Assembly (NCBI GenBank): GCA_036365145.1
Contig: JAEOAD010000029.1
Coordinates: 25,041,001-25,105,000 of the forward strand
Length of the DNA: 64,000 bases
Source of the DNA: Orientallactaga sibirica
Lineage: Eukaryota; Chordata; Mammalia; Rodentia; Dipodidae
Direction of reading: 5' to 3'
Of the stretch, positions 45,122 to 56,929 are shown one piece after another; positions within the stretch are counted from its first letter, which is position 1, and the number at the start of each line of letters is the position of its first letter. Made by a program: the position numbers and the translations under genes. The notes below the pieces were generated by a model. That model searched no databases, was not told where the DNA came from, and was given only the letters and a program-made list of their open reading frames with translations.

Positions 45122-45345
45122 GGCTGGAGAGATGGCTTAGCAGTTAAGCGCTTTGTGAAGTCTAAGGACCCTGGTTCAAGGCCCAATTCCCCAGTACCAA
45201 TGTAAGCCAGATGCACAAGGTGGCACATGCATCTGGAGTTTGTTTGCAGTGGCTGGAGGCCCTGGTGTACCCATTCTCTCTCTCTCTCTCTCTTTCTGCC
45301 TATTTGTCACTCTCAAATAAATAAATAAAAACAAAAAAAAATTTA
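45122..45345 (+). mobile_element. tRNA-derived SINE, well preserved
   Basis: 'ggctggagagatggcttagcagttaagcgc' head, 'gtaagccagatgcacaaggtggcacatgcatctgg' body, 'ggccctggtgtacccattctc', CT tract and AAATAAATAAATAAA tail. Perfect 15-bp TSD (aaaagtaaaacttgg) at 45107-45121 and 45346-45360. Box B is interrupted by a short insertion. Confidence 0.96.
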
Positions 45346-45360
45346 AAAAGTAAAACTTGG

Positions 45361-46171
45361 TAAACATTCTGTTAAGGGCAATCAGGTGGATGTTTCTTTT
45401 AATGGAAACTAAATCCACTTGTAGCTCAATACAACACTCATTAAGATTTTGTTACAGATTGTTTTCCCAATGACAGTGTCTGAAGGTCTGAAGATCGACT
45501 ATTAACTGTAACACTTCCCTTCTATGTCAGAAGAGCTAATATAGAAGGCTATCAGACAACCTTCTTATGCAACTGGTCCTAAGCCTGCATCTTGGGAATT
45601 AGATTTCATGAGTTCCCACCATTACAGAATGGATAAAAAGGGACCATTGTGTCCACTTATATACCTGCTTCCCTTCGGAGGGACTGGATTCTCTGTATGC
45701 ATAACTGATAGTTGCCTACATGACCAAATCCTGGGAGATGAATCTTCCATAAGCTTCTCTAGTTAGCAGTATTTCACAGATATTGTCACAACTCATTGCT
45801 ACAGGAAGTGAGCATGTCTCAAATGGGAAACTTGTGTCTCATTTCCTAGGACTTCACCTCATCTGCCTGTCTCTTTGATGATTTTCCTATCCGTTTGCCA
45901 CCATAAACTATAGTCATAAGTACGACTATGCAGAGTTCTACTAGTAAATGATCAAATCTGAAACTGATTGTAGGAAGCCAATCCACCTTTACACCACTCT
46001 CCCTTCAACACCTTCCTTTCTCTTCCCATGAAAACATCTAGCATGCCCTCTCCCCTCTTCCTAATTCTTTGTCATCACACATTGCTCTCTCCATGGAGGA
46101 AGACAGCATCTGTTAGCAACCTTCACCCTGACATTTGATTTATTTACATATCCACTCATATATTAACCTTT
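45361..46171. other. Unclassified sequence
   Basis: About 810 bp, mid-GC in places, without a recognised element or gene. Confidence 0.35.
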
Positions 46172-46310
46172 AAAAACTCATTGATTTACTCAATGAGCCT
46201 TTAGAAAACACTGACTACATGCTGTGTTCTGGGAAACAAATAGGCATACTAAGAGAGAATCCTATTCTTTATAGACCTTGCATTCAAAGTTGGAAAATAA
46301 ATTAGTAATA
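46172..46310 (+). mobile_element. L2 LINE 3' end fragment (ancient)
   Basis: 'ttactcaatgagcctttagaaaacactgactacatgctgtgttctggg', then 'agaccttgcattcaaag' and 'aataaattagtaataagaca', follow the L2 3' end order. Heavily diverged. Confidence 0.5.
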
Positions 46311-47388
46311 AGACAATTACTTTGTTCAGGCCATGTTTTGTATTATGCTAAAGCACCACTAAAACTCCCACAAGCTTGAAGCAATAATTTTATTTTGATT
46401 GTGTTTTAGGTCAGAAATGGAACAGGTTTTCAGTGTAATAATTTGTCTTTCATTCATGGGGAGTCTACTGCAGCCATGGACTTACTCCACTCACAAAGCT
46501 GCAGTCTCATTGTAGTTTGGCTTCACACCCTTTCCAATTAGTATCACACTGACTGTGGCATCAATGTATAGCTTGGGTTTCCTGCCACATTAATGACCCA
46601 GGGTAATTGTAACTTTACATTGAGTCCAGAATCTCCACAGCAGTAATCACATGCTGCTATCACGCTTAAGAGACATTTTCATAACTAGCAGAGTGCCAAT
46701 TCTGTCATTCTCTCTTAGTCAAGTAGGTTTGAAGACATGTTAATATCAAGAAGTAGAAATATATATCCCATGCTTTTACAGGGCTAAGGTAAGACATAGC
46801 ACAAAAAAACTGAGACAATCAGAGAGAGAGAGAGAGAGATACACTGATGGGCATGATGGAAAATGTGACCCCATACATTGTATTGTGCACTCAGCACTAA
46901 ACAGGCTGGAGATGAGGGCTTGTGAGAAGCAGGAAGTTTAGGAAAGCTTTCATAGACAAAATAACTGCCATATTAAGAGTTTATCCTAAACTTGAAGATA
47001 ACAAGAAAGAAGATGGTCTACTATAAGAGACATCTGAAGTAAGACATAGAGAGAGAGAATGAATTTTTTACGTCCTAAAAGTTCAACAATTTCTGGAACT
47101 GTGTTTGGTTTGAAAGCAGATCTCAGTGGGGGCTGAGAGGCAGCTTTGTTTGTCATTGACTTTCTACAAACTTCCACCACAGCAATCTATTGCTTTGTTA
47201 CATAAAGGGCCAAAGAATATGTTTTAGACTTTACTGACCAAGAGACAAAATCAAGAATAATGTGCAGATGGTAGTGTAGCTATTTAAAGGTAGACTTTTA
47301 AATTAATTGTACATTTTCAAATACATACAGTGTTTAAAGTTAAGTTTTATATTAGAAAAAGGAAAATTCACAGTGTTTAATATCACAG
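46311..47388. other. Unclassified sequence; possible hAT relic near 47210
   Basis: 47205-47300 ('aaagggccaaagaatatgttttagactttactgacc') weakly recalls an old mammalian hAT-type element. A short GA run sits at 46822-46839. No gene recognised. Confidence 0.35.
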
Positions 47389-47470
47389 GCCTTAATTTCA
47401 GCACTCAGAACGCTACACAGTGAGTTCCAAGTCAGCTTGCACTAGAGTGAGGCACGACCTCAGACACTTC
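47389..47470 (+). mobile_element. B1-like SINE fragment
   Basis: 'ggccttaatttcagcactcag', 'cacagtgagttccaagtcagcttgcactagagtgagg' is a degenerate, partial B1-like monomer. Confidence 0.55.
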
Positions 47471-47977
47471 ACTCCAAGTATAAAATTCATTCTCGATTCT
47501 CAGAGTCTACAGAAACAAATATTGGACTATATTTGTTCTGTAGGTAATGTTGGGTAATCTGCGTTAGAGATGTTGAACTTGTCTATAGACAACAATTATA
47601 AAATTGCAATTGGAGAAGCATATGTTTAGATGTGAATTTTGAAAAGAATAATCTGATATCAGTCTAGGAATGAAGGTAAACCTTTCAACAGTAACTACCC
47701 TCCACCAGATAGGAAGTTGTGGAACCAATCCAAGCAGTTGTAATAATCCAGTAGAATGCTACATTCAGTGGGGACTTCCATCTTCCTTAGCAATGCCTTG
47801 AGTAGAAATGTTGAAAACAAGGCAAATTGATCTAAGAATAACTTGCCAAAATCTTTCTTATGAAATTGGGAATTGCTTTTCAATTTGACGATTCCATATA
47901 CAAAGGAAACTGAAGAGGAGATGCTGGTTGAGGGTGGTGAATTATATTTTCAGTGTAGCTTAACCGATCTGTACATG

Positions 47978-48015
<38 letters not shown>

Positions 48016-49139
48016 TATGGATAAGCTTGTGGACTTATTTACTGGTAAATGTTTTGGTGCTAATTGTTTATTATTGCATGTTTATGCCTCACCCCAAACA
48101 TGGTAACAAGTGTGGGATTTATTTACCTATTAACAGTAATTGAAGCCATGGGAATGACTGAGATTATCAAGGTGAAGACACCAATTGGAATTTGAGTCCT
48201 CATCTTTCTTGCACAATTGTTAAACAGTTATGTCTATATTACAGAATTGCTTAATTCCAGTCCTCATTCGGTACATACTTTAAGTTCCCTCTGGGAGAAG
48301 CTTTATTCTCTAGTAGCACTGACTTTTAGATTTTATATTGTCAAACTTAGATTAGCTTGTCTTTTAGTGATTGATTTAAACTGTTCCATTTAACATTTTG
48401 TACTTCAAGTTTGGATAGCAGCCCATTATTTTAGAAATGCTTACACCCTAGATGATATTGATAGGAGACCTCATTTTGCTTCCTATAGTTTTAATCTTTG
48501 ACTTTCTTCATAGATATTTTAGCTAATGGCTCAACTCATGATAGACAATTAGTTACAGATTGCAAAGAATGATATCTAACTACATTCTAAAAATTATAAT
48601 ATGTTCAGTGGGACTGAGAATGGCCAAAGCCTTTGTGTTTAGAGTAGCCCTTTCTCAGAAAGACAAGAGCAATTCCAAAAACGTGAGTCACTGGCCTGAT
48701 GCAGACTGTGACCTACCTTTCCACTAGTTCAAGTTACATAAAGTGAGTGAGATTCCTTAAATCATCTTTTTATTTATCCATTCTTATCACAAATATTAAC
48801 TTAGAATCTTCTGTATTAACCTTACTACATACATACATGTACACATAAATATTTCACACAGATATTGTTTTAACTTGTTTGGTTTGTTGGATTATAGTCT
48901 CAGTTTGTGCTTTGATTCTTATATCACCCTTGAAAAGAATTAAAACTATAAAGAAATGTATGGCACAGAAGACACAGGCCCTGGCAATATTTGCTTTGAC
49001 CCTCACTTTTGAGTACTTCCCTAGTTGACAATCAGACTTCTCTGGGTCTTGATACACATTACTTGATTTTAAAATATAAATCAGCACCTATAGAGAAGAA
49101 ATGAACTAAATGTTTTTAACATAAGAAATGAATTCAGGG
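47471..49139. other. Low-repeat sequence with a (TA)n tract
   Basis: About 1.7 kb. It contains an AT dinucleotide run at 47977-48018 with one interruption. No mobile element or gene recognised. Confidence 0.4.
47977..48018. repeat. (AT)n microsatellite
   Basis: Some 20 AT units interrupted by a single G. Confidence 0.93.
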
Positions 49140-49410
49140 CTTAAGAAATGTCTGTGAATAGAGCTCTTGGCACCCAAATGTGCAGACAATAGTTTCGATC
49201 CTCAGAATGTACATATAAAGGTCAAACATAGTAGTACATACCTATAATTTTAGCATGTCTACAGTGAGATGGGAGACAGAGACAGCAGAATCACAAGCTT
49301 AGAGAAAAACAAGGAGATCTAGCCTCAAAAGAGAAGAAAAGTAGGGACCAGCATCTGAAGTTCTGAAGTTGCCCTCTGGCCTCTGCACTTGTACCACAGT
49401 GTGTATGCTT
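49140..49410 (+). mobile_element. B4 SINE, diverged
   Basis: 'gcttaagaaatgtctgtgaatagagctcttggc' (ID-like), 'catagtagtacatacctataattttagc' (B1-like), 'tctgaagttctgaagttgccctctggcctctgcac' (B4 3' part). No CA run remains. Confidence 0.65.
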
Positions 49411-49757
49411 TAAGGCAAGAAACAAACTCATTAATTTGCAAAGATGTGATTCTTATACACAAAGGCATGTTCTTGTTATGAATCAATACTGTGTTTCTTG
49501 ACCGCATTTGGAATAATATATTTCATCAATAAATGTTGAGTGTAAGATCACACAGCATCCAAAACATTATATAGTACAATGAAAACTGGTTTCCCTTGTA
49601 TTTCTCCTGACAAGTAAACAGGCATTTTAGAGAGTTAAACTATTGAATACTTGTCTAAGAACTTCTGAAAAAGTAATCTGTTTACATAGAACTAAAATAA
49701 AATAAGGGATTTACTTTATAATAGTAAGTATATCAGTCTATTATATTGTGGTAGTAA
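49411..49757. other. Unclassified AT-rich sequence
   Basis: Nothing recognised. Confidence 0.4.
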
Positions 49758-49842
49758 GAAATGTTTTATTTATTTGCAATCACACAGAGATAGAAAGAAG
49801 AGAGACAGACAGAGAGAATGAGAACTGGTTTGCCAGGTATAA
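49758..49842 (-). mobile_element. tRNA-derived SINE 3' fragment, antisense
   Basis: A TTTTATTTATTTG tail and GAGAGA region followed by 'gagaactggtttgccagg'; the tRNA-like head is missing. Confidence 0.6.
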
Positions 49843-50393
49843 GATTTGGTATGAGATTAACTCTACTATTATGTAAAAAATAGTTTCAGGTTTACATTTA
49901 TCTTCATTTTGGCCAATATTACCCTACCCTAACTCTTTTACCCTTTACTCACTATCATATTCTATTTTAAAATTTCAACATTTTTAATTAATTTCACATA
50001 TACATGAAATTTGATTGTGTCTAGCATCTTTCACAAACCATAATGTCTCTTGAGTTAATCCACGTTTTTGTAAGTAAAAAATATTTTATAAAGCTGGGTT
50101 GTATTCTGTTTGATTTGTATTTCTCACTTTTTAAATTGTTGGTGGACAGTTAAATTCATTCTATATTTAGACCATTGTGAATAATGCTGCACTGAACATG
50201 GGAATACTAGTATACTTTCAACATACTGGCTTCTTTTCCTTTGTAGTACATACATATATGAATATTTATATTTTTGCCACAATGTGTATATTAATTGACA
50301 TTCCTAACAATGCTGTTTTAGGGTTACTTTTTGTCTACTTTCTGACTAACACTTAACTTGTTAATATTTTGATATTAAAAAGTTATAAGATGA

Positions 50394-50579
50394 GCCGGGC
50401 ATGGTGGAGCAAGTCTTTAATCCCAGCACTCAGGAGGCAGAGGTAGGAGGATCACTATGAGTTTGAGGCCACCTGAGACTACATAGTGAATTTCAGGTCA
50501 GCCTAAGCTAGAGTGAAACCCTACATTGAAAAACCAAAAAATAAATAAATAAAGTAAGAAATTAATTAATTTAAAAATG
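50394..50579 (+). mobile_element. B1-like SINE
   Basis: 'gccgggcatggtggagcaagtctttaatcccagcac' to 'ctagagtgaaaccctac', then an AATAAATAAATAAAG tail. TSD ttataagatga at 50383-50393 and, with one change, 50580-50590. Confidence 0.95.
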
Positions 50580-50588
50580 TTATAAGAT

Positions 50589-50760
50589 GGACTGGGGGGA
50601 TGGCTTAGCTGTTAAGGCCTTTGCCTGCAAAGCCAAAGACCTAGGTTCAATTCCCCATGACCCATGTAAGCCAGATGCACAAGGTGGTACAAGCATCTGG
50701 AGTTCGTTTGCGGTGGCTGGAGGCCCTGGCAAGCCCATTCTCTCTCGATTTCTGGCTGCT

Positions 50761-50791
<31 letters not shown>

Positions 50792-50821
50792 AAATAAATA
50801 AATAAAAATAAAATTAAAAAA
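50589..50821 (+). mobile_element. tRNA-derived SINE, inserted at the same site as the B1
   Basis: 'ggactggggggatggcttagctgttaagg' head, 'ggttcaattcccc' box B, 'tctggagttcgtttgcggtggctggaggccctgg', CT tract, AAATAAATAAATAAAAATAAA tail. The third copy of the site, ttataagatga, is at 50822-50832. Confidence 0.96.
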
Positions 50822-51075
50822 TTATAAGATGAATTCTCACTGGGATTTTTACTGGTAGTTCTCCCTCTAGATGTGTAATGGAAAACATTATTTTCTATAC
50901 TTAATGGTAATATATATAATTTCTTTTGAGAAATGTCTCTTCAGGTCCTTTGCTCCTTTTGAATTTGGCAATGTTTTCTTGTCATATTGATTAAGTTTTT
51001 CACATAGTTGACCTTTAACAAGATAAATGGTTTGCAAATATTCTTTCCCCTCCCATTGGCTGTCTCTTCATTCTT

Positions 51076-51852
51076 TTGAATATTTCCAAGGTACTATCTT
51101 GAGGGCAAAGGCTTCTGAGTACAATTCTGACCCTGTATTAGGCTGAGTATATGTTGTCCTGACCTGGTGCTGAAGCAGTCCTGGTGCCTGGCCACAGGAA
51201 TTGGCCTGGCAACAGAGAAGTCCTGTAGACCCATTCTGCAAGTTCTGGCCTAGAGTCTGGATCTGTGGGACTCACTCCAATTTTGTCATTCACTGCCAAA
51301 ATTAGGCTTATATATTAGCAATAATAAAAAGTTCTAGAATTATGTTTGGTGAGAAACTGAGTTCTATGCTCTGAGTTCATCACTAAATTCTCTGTGCCTT
51401 GACTGGCTGACAACAAGTTGCAGGCCAGCAAGAGAAGCCCATGCCAAAAAAAAAAAATAATGAAAAAATGAAAGGCACACCAACATATTTGTTCTTTGTA
51501 TTGTATTATAATTACTAACAATAAAAGAAACATTCAATGTTAGAAAAGGGGAAAGTAAAGAAACAGTCATTTATAAGTGTAATCAATCAACTATGTGCCT
51601 CTAGCTTTGTAGGTTAGTATGACATTGGAAAATTCAAACAAGACTACTATTCTAGGTTTTGGATATCAAACACCATTTGGTGATATCAGAGAGAAAATTT
51701 TATTTCAAATGGGATAGCAGTATGCATTATCAGTGAGTTTAATAGTAATGTTATACAGTTATGCAAATACTATGTAATCTGAGACATTTTCACAGGTGAA
51801 TTTTATGTGCAAAAGTCGTCATTAGAAATATTGCAATTTTGGAATGTATGAT
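51076..51852. other. Unclassified sequence
   Basis: About 780 bp without recognised elements. 51100-51290 is GC-richer and appears once in the window. Confidence 0.4.
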
Positions 51853-51865
51853 AAAGAATTAAATT

Positions 51866-52083
51866 TGGGGGCTTAAGATATAGCTTAGCAGTTAAGGCAC
51901 TTCCTTGCAAAGCCAAAGGACTCATGGTCAATTCCCCAGGACCCACATAACCCAGATGCATAAAGGTGACACATGCATCTGGAGTTCATTTGCAGGGGCT
52001 ACAGACCCTGACCCCTCTCTCTCTCTCTCCCTCTCTCTCTCTCTTTCTGTCTCAAATAAATAAAATAAAAATGCATTTAAAAG
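51866..52083 (+). mobile_element. tRNA-derived SINE
   Basis: 'gcttaagatatagcttagcagttaaggc' head, 'ggtcaattcccc' box B, CT-rich tract, AAATAAATAAAATAAA tail. Perfect 13-bp TSD (aaagaattaaatt) at 51853-51865 and 52084-52096. Confidence 0.94.
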
Positions 52084-52096
52084 AAAGAATTAAATT

Positions 52097-52699
52097 GTCA
52101 ACAAATTGTCAACAAAGCCTTTTAGTTATCCACATGCATCAAGTACCATATCTTAAATAATGCATTGGATTCTTCACTTGTTTGGATGTGCAACCAGTTG
52201 GTGTATGTCACCCTCATCATGTTAACTCAACCTTGAGCAGTTACAACAGCCTGCTTTACATATTTTTACTGTAGTGCAGATCAATCATTGACTGCCAAAC
52301 AGTTTCTCTGTCAGTTCATCTGGCTTGAATATGTGATGTCATCCGACATAAGATTAAATAAGATAATTGATGTGGGAACACTGAAAGCTGTACACCAGAT
52401 GGTGGTGTTTGCATTGCATTGTTCATAGACAACTGAGGTGCTTCAATACAAATAAAAGAGGCAGGCAATAAGTTTTTTTTTTTTGTTTTTTTTTTTTAAG
52501 TTTTGCTATTGAGAATGAATCATTGCCTAAAACTGTAAATGTGGGCTCCATTTTCATATCCTTTGGGGGATGCTGCCATACCAAGTATCTCACCACTTTT
52601 ATCTTAGAACATAGTAGAATATACTTCCCTATGGTTTCAAGATAGTGAAAAGGTGGGAATGTTGTAAGGTGAAATTGAATAAGTATGTTGTTATAGTTA
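52097..52699. other. Unclassified sequence with a T-run
   Basis: A T-rich run at 52472-52498. 52330-52390 faintly resembles a MIR tail. Nothing certain. Confidence 0.35.
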
Positions 52700-53040
52700 A
52701 CTGTCATGCAAGAGGATTTTGAATCTCCTAGGAGACAAGTCTCTGACCATGACTGAGAGATTTTCTAGACTACGTTAATTGAAGTAGGAAGGCCCAGTAT
52801 AAATGTGGGCATCAGCATCCCATGGGCCACCATCCTGGACTGGGAAAGCTAGCTGAGAGCCTGTATTTATCTCTCTCTGCTTCTTCAAGAACCTGTGTGG
52901 TGATCTCTTGCCTCATGTTTCTGCCACCATGATTTCCCCTGCATGATAAACTGCATCCTCAAACTGTGATTCACAATAAATCCTTCCTTTTTCTAGTTGT
53001 TTTTGTTAGGCATTTTGTCACAACAATGAAAAGAGTAATT
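52700..53040 (+). mobile_element. Rodent mid-copy repeat (unnamed; LTR- or DNA-transposon-like)
   Basis: 'tgaatctcctaggagacaagtctctg', 'gattttctagactacgttaattgaagtagg', 'catcccatgggcc', 'ctctctgcttc', 'aaactgtgattcacaataaatccttcc', 'gttaggcattttgtcacaacaatgaaaag'. Antiparallel relative at 43302-43610. AATAAA near the 3' end. Confidence 0.6.
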
Positions 53041-53327
53041 CATGCTTATGTGTAACAGAGTAAAGTTCTCTACAGAGGGCAAAAACAGACAGGCATCTCT
53101 GGAAAGCTGGAGGAATATTCAGCGTTGATCACTAGCCAATAATTAAGGACATTCCTCTTCAGATCTTGGCTTTGCCTGTGGCTGTTTATATATGATAGAG
53201 CATATGTTAATTATTTTATATGTACATCTTAGTAGCAACATTGCCAATGTTGGAAAGGTTAAAGAAGTGCAGAAAATTTAAAACTTTTTAAGAAGCATTG
53301 TCTTCTGTAAAAGGTATTTACATAATT
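53041..53327. other. Unclassified sequence
   Basis: Nothing recognised. Confidence 0.4.
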
Positions 53328-53588
53328 GGGGCTGGAGAGATGGCTTGGCAGTTAAGGTGCCTGTCTGCAAAGCATAAGAAAGCCCATTCGATTCTCCAGG
53401 TCCAACATTTAGCCTTATGCAAAACCATACGCAAAAGTGACAAAAGTGTACAATGTCACACATGCGCACAAGGGGACACACACATCTGGAGTTAAGTCAT
53501 ACCAGCTAAGAGGCTGCTGGCGTGCCCATTCTCTGTCTCTTTCTCTGTCCCTCTCTCTGTCTCTCTCAAATTAAAAAAAAAAAAAAAA
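53328..53588 (+). mobile_element. tRNA-derived SINE (long-body variant)
   Basis: 'ggggctggagagatggcttggcagttaagg' head, extra 'gtacaatgtcacacatgcgcac' block, 'aagaggctgctggcgtgcccattc', CT-rich tract and a plain A-tail rather than AATAAA repeats. Confidence 0.93.
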
Positions 53589-54245
53589 GATGTTTCCACT
53601 AAAAGATGTTTCTATAATTATATTTAAAATCATCCCCCCAAGCTTTACATTTCATATTTGTTAGGTCTAATAGTATACAAATCTTAATTTTGTGTTATTA
53701 TAAATAACAGTATTATTCACTTAAATCATAAATCTTTTTTGGTTTTCTTGTTTTTTAATTTTAGTCTTGAACTTATGGCAGAATTATTATTAACAGTACA
53801 TTATTTAACAATAAATATAGTTGGTCTATACTAAAAATCTTATTTTCTAGATAAATAAATTTTAAGATTAAAAACAAACAAGTAGGAATTTAAAACTTAT
53901 GGAATTTTAAAGAGATGTAATAGAAACACTGTAGGCAAAAAATTTTTTGGTTGGACCAGGATTTGTAAATTGATGAAGTTATAGGTTATATGGATTTTTT
54001 GTGGTTAACTGATATTTACACACTGCTACAAAAATGATTTATACAGGAATATCCTTCCTGTATTTATGAAGTAATTGATTGGATTTATTATTAACTACTC
54101 ATCTACTCATATTACCTATTCTACTTCCAAGGATAAGAATGTTGCTGAAAATCAGTGGTCTGACAGAGGCAAATCAAGTAAAGTTGACTAGAAAATAAAA
54201 TGTAGAATTGAGAAAGGACTATATCTTCTTAAATAATTCTTTTGC
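53589..54245. other. Low-repeat AT-rich sequence
   Basis: About 650 bp; nothing recognised. Confidence 0.4.
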
Positions 54246-54261
54246 AAAACTCAACATTGCT

Positions 54262-54418
54262 GAGCGTGGTGGCTCATGCCTTTAATGCCAGCACTCGGGA
54301 GACATAGGTAGGAGGATCGCCATGAGTTTGAGGCCACCCTGAGACTACACAATGAATTCCAGGTCAGCCTGAGCTAGAGTGAGACCCTACCTCGAAAAAC
54401 AAAACAAAACAAAACAAA
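54262..54418 (+). mobile_element. B1-like SINE, well preserved
   Basis: 'gagcgtggtggctcatgcctttaatgccagcactcggg' to 'gctagagtgagaccctacctcg', then a (CAAAA)n tail. Perfect 16-bp TSD (aaaactcaacattgct) at 54246-54261 and 54419-54434. It retains CpGs. Confidence 0.96.
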
Positions 54419-54434
54419 AAAACTCAACATTGCT

Positions 54435-55896
54435 TTACCTATCACAATTTTCTGCAAGCCCTCTGTAGTCCTCTGATGCTCATCTGCTATCCCAGATTTC
54501 ATTGTCTCATGCCCTGCCTCATTGAATTATGGGCAAGAACCAAGTATTCAAAGGGAAGGATTCAATATCTTTGTGTGTTTTTGTATCATGTACTACTAGT
54601 TTATTTGCCATAGAAAATAGACATCTTCTAAAATGTCTTGTGCTCTATTATTTCCATTTTACCTAGTCAAATATGACTAATCTATATAAATTAAGTTAAT
54701 GTCTTACAAGAATGCTGATTACTATGTAGTTAGTGTTTCCCTCATAACATCCATTCATCCCCACAAGAAGAGTGAACACCTATGCATGGGAATTCACACC
54801 CTAATTTCTGAACACTCGACACAAACTCCATATGTACTACTGACCACATATCCAATTCTACTGGTTAATCCTTCTTCCATCCTTAATAATTGATAGATCA
54901 TTCTTAAAGGTTTGAATTCAGTCAACATGACCACATTTCTGTCCATCCCTGCCAATATTCACTGTGAGCCTAACTCTACTTATTACAGGCTATGAAATCC
55001 TCAGCAACCCAGTTTTGTAACAAGAAAAATAATCTGTATAAACAGACCTCAGCATACACCTTTAAGGGGATACTTTGAGTCCATGTCAAGTGGTTACTAA
55101 TATACATGGGACACTTGAGTCAATTAATACATTTAATAACAGTAATTAGAAATATACATAAATACATGCATACTAAAGATATGTATATATGCATAATATA
55201 TATATAGTCAACAAACATTGAGGTGGATACATATATGTTCAACATATAGACATAGGTAATCAAATGGATAACAGCTCATGAATACCTATTGTTAATATAT
55301 ATATATATGTTAATGTATAATTTTCATTATATAATGATTCCTCCTTAGCATGAGAACTTTGTAAAGCAAATACAAACAAAAAATAATAGCAGAGGATACT
55401 TCAGATATGGCAGGATATTGTGTTCTAAAAAGCCCACTTTTCATAAGGACAGTATATATGATAGCAAAAATCTATCAAAGTCAACTTTTTCACAATGCTA
55501 GAATTATACTTAGTACTTTCAACTATTGGATAAGCTTTCTTTTTCATGTCTGAATCTCTTTTAAGAACAAGAAACTTTTTAACACATTAATTCATGTTAA
55601 TCCTAAAACCCTCTCACCAGCTGTCCACAAGATAGAGGAACTTCTGAGAACTCGCAATCTAGCAAACATTGTGGGACTCAGAGGGAACTGGTTTACATCA
55701 GAAGCCCTATTGCTAGCATTTTTTCACTACTTGATCTGGTTGACAGCTAAGGAAAAAGCTCAATTCCCAGATCTTTTCAATCACTATTTGATTCATCTGA
55801 GAATACTCCTCAGTAAACAAGCCTGCCTTATGATTATTTGACAAAAACAATAAGCAATAAAAATTTAAAATTACAGATGTTGGATATTACAATAAT
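54435..55896. other. Low-repeat AT-rich sequence
   Basis: About 1.46 kb without a recognised repeat. Short TA runs near 55195 and 55300. No gene recognised. Confidence 0.4.
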
Positions 55897-56231
55897 TGTA
55901 GTGGCTTGAATGAGATGAACTCCATAGAGTCATGTGTTTTGAATATTTTTTCCTCATCTGGTGGCAATTTTTGAGGTGGATCCATGTTGGAACAGTTGTG
56001 ACATTGGAGGAAGACTTTGAAGTTGATCAGCCTGCAGCTTGCCAGTGCTATTTCAGGTTACTCTTACTTTCTCAAGCTGCTGTGGAAAGCCATGATGTCC
56101 AATCTTTGCTCTACCATCTTTTCTTTGCTATGATAAAACTTTACCTTAAGACTGTAAGCCAAATTAAATTCTTTTTCTCTCATCAGCTCTTTTGGGTAGG
56201 GTTCTTTTTGTAACTATAACAGAAAATTGGT
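55897..56231 (+). mobile_element. LTR (ERVL-MaLR type), 5' LTR of a decayed element
   Basis: It begins TGTAGTGGCTTGAATGAGATG and ends near 'gtaactataacaga'. Pre-terminal 'actgtaagccaaattaaattc' is the usual MaLR polyadenylation region. What follows reads like MaLR internal sequence, which is the strongest support in the window for placing this LTR group in ERVL-MaLR. Confidence 0.65.
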
Positions 56232-56540
56232 ACTGGAGAGTGTGATTGTTGCTGCTAGAAAACAGTGTGTGGCTTCTGATGTTTTGGAAATGATTTGTGG
56301 GAGAAATATGGAAGAATATGAAAATTTATGTATAGTAGAGATGTTTTGTAGTGCTTAAGTAGATCCTGGTAAGAGAGGGAAAGACTTAAATGCAGAAACA
56401 ACTGTGGACTATAGAAGCTTAGAAAATGAGGGGAAAGAGACATTGTCAGAACTGGGCTAGACATAATTTCTGTGAGAGGTGGGCTGTGTTCTGCCTTTAT
56501 CCTGAGAACTTGAGCCAAGTCAAACATTTGCAACTCAGTA
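56232..56540 (+). mobile_element. MaLR-like internal sequence
   Basis: 'ttggtactggagagtgtgattgttgctgc' resembles the primer-site region after a MaLR LTR, followed by 'tgtgtggcttctgatgttttggaaatg' and 'tagaagcttagaaaatgagg'. Non-coding, as in all MaLR elements. Confidence 0.5.
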
Positions 56541-56929
56541 AATCAGCAAATACCTAAAGTAAATAAAAAATGAGAAAACAATATTTGAGCCAACCAGTAA
56601 AACAGAAAACAAATTAAAGGAGCCAGCAGATATCTGTCAAAAACCCTAACTAGCAATGGTTTTATCTTTCTACTTAGAGGTTACAGACTATATGCTTAGA
56701 ATAACACACAAAGTCCAACTGTCTATTGTTTTCAAGACTCACAACTCACTGACAACTATTGACTCAATTTTTAAAAATGGAGTGCTAAATTCAAACCATG
56801 CAAAAGAAACAGGTAATAATAGTCATTGTTATATCTGAAAAGTAGAATTAAAGACACAAGATGACAGAAGAATGAATATTAATGAATGGAACTGCCAATC
56901 AAGGAATTAAATGAATAATATCATAATAA
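56541..56929. other. Unclassified sequence
   Basis: May be more MaLR internal sequence or L1; nothing certain. Confidence 0.3.

Larger units (their letters stand above)
49850..51075 (-). mobile_element. L1 ORF2 C-terminal/3' region, antisense, interrupted
   Basis: 'gaccattgtgaataatgctgcactgaacatggg' and, after two SINEs, 'gagaaatgtctcttcaggtcctttgc' plus 'aatggtttgcaaatattctttcccc' match reversed L1 ORF2 sequence. Old and frame-broken. The SINE pair at 50394-50821 interrupts it. Confidence 0.7.

Noticed and set aside
45122..45195. tRNA gene candidate (box A and box B present)
   Set aside because: It is the tRNA-like head of a SINE followed by SINE body, CT tract and tail with a TSD; no mature tRNA fold with acceptor closure was found.
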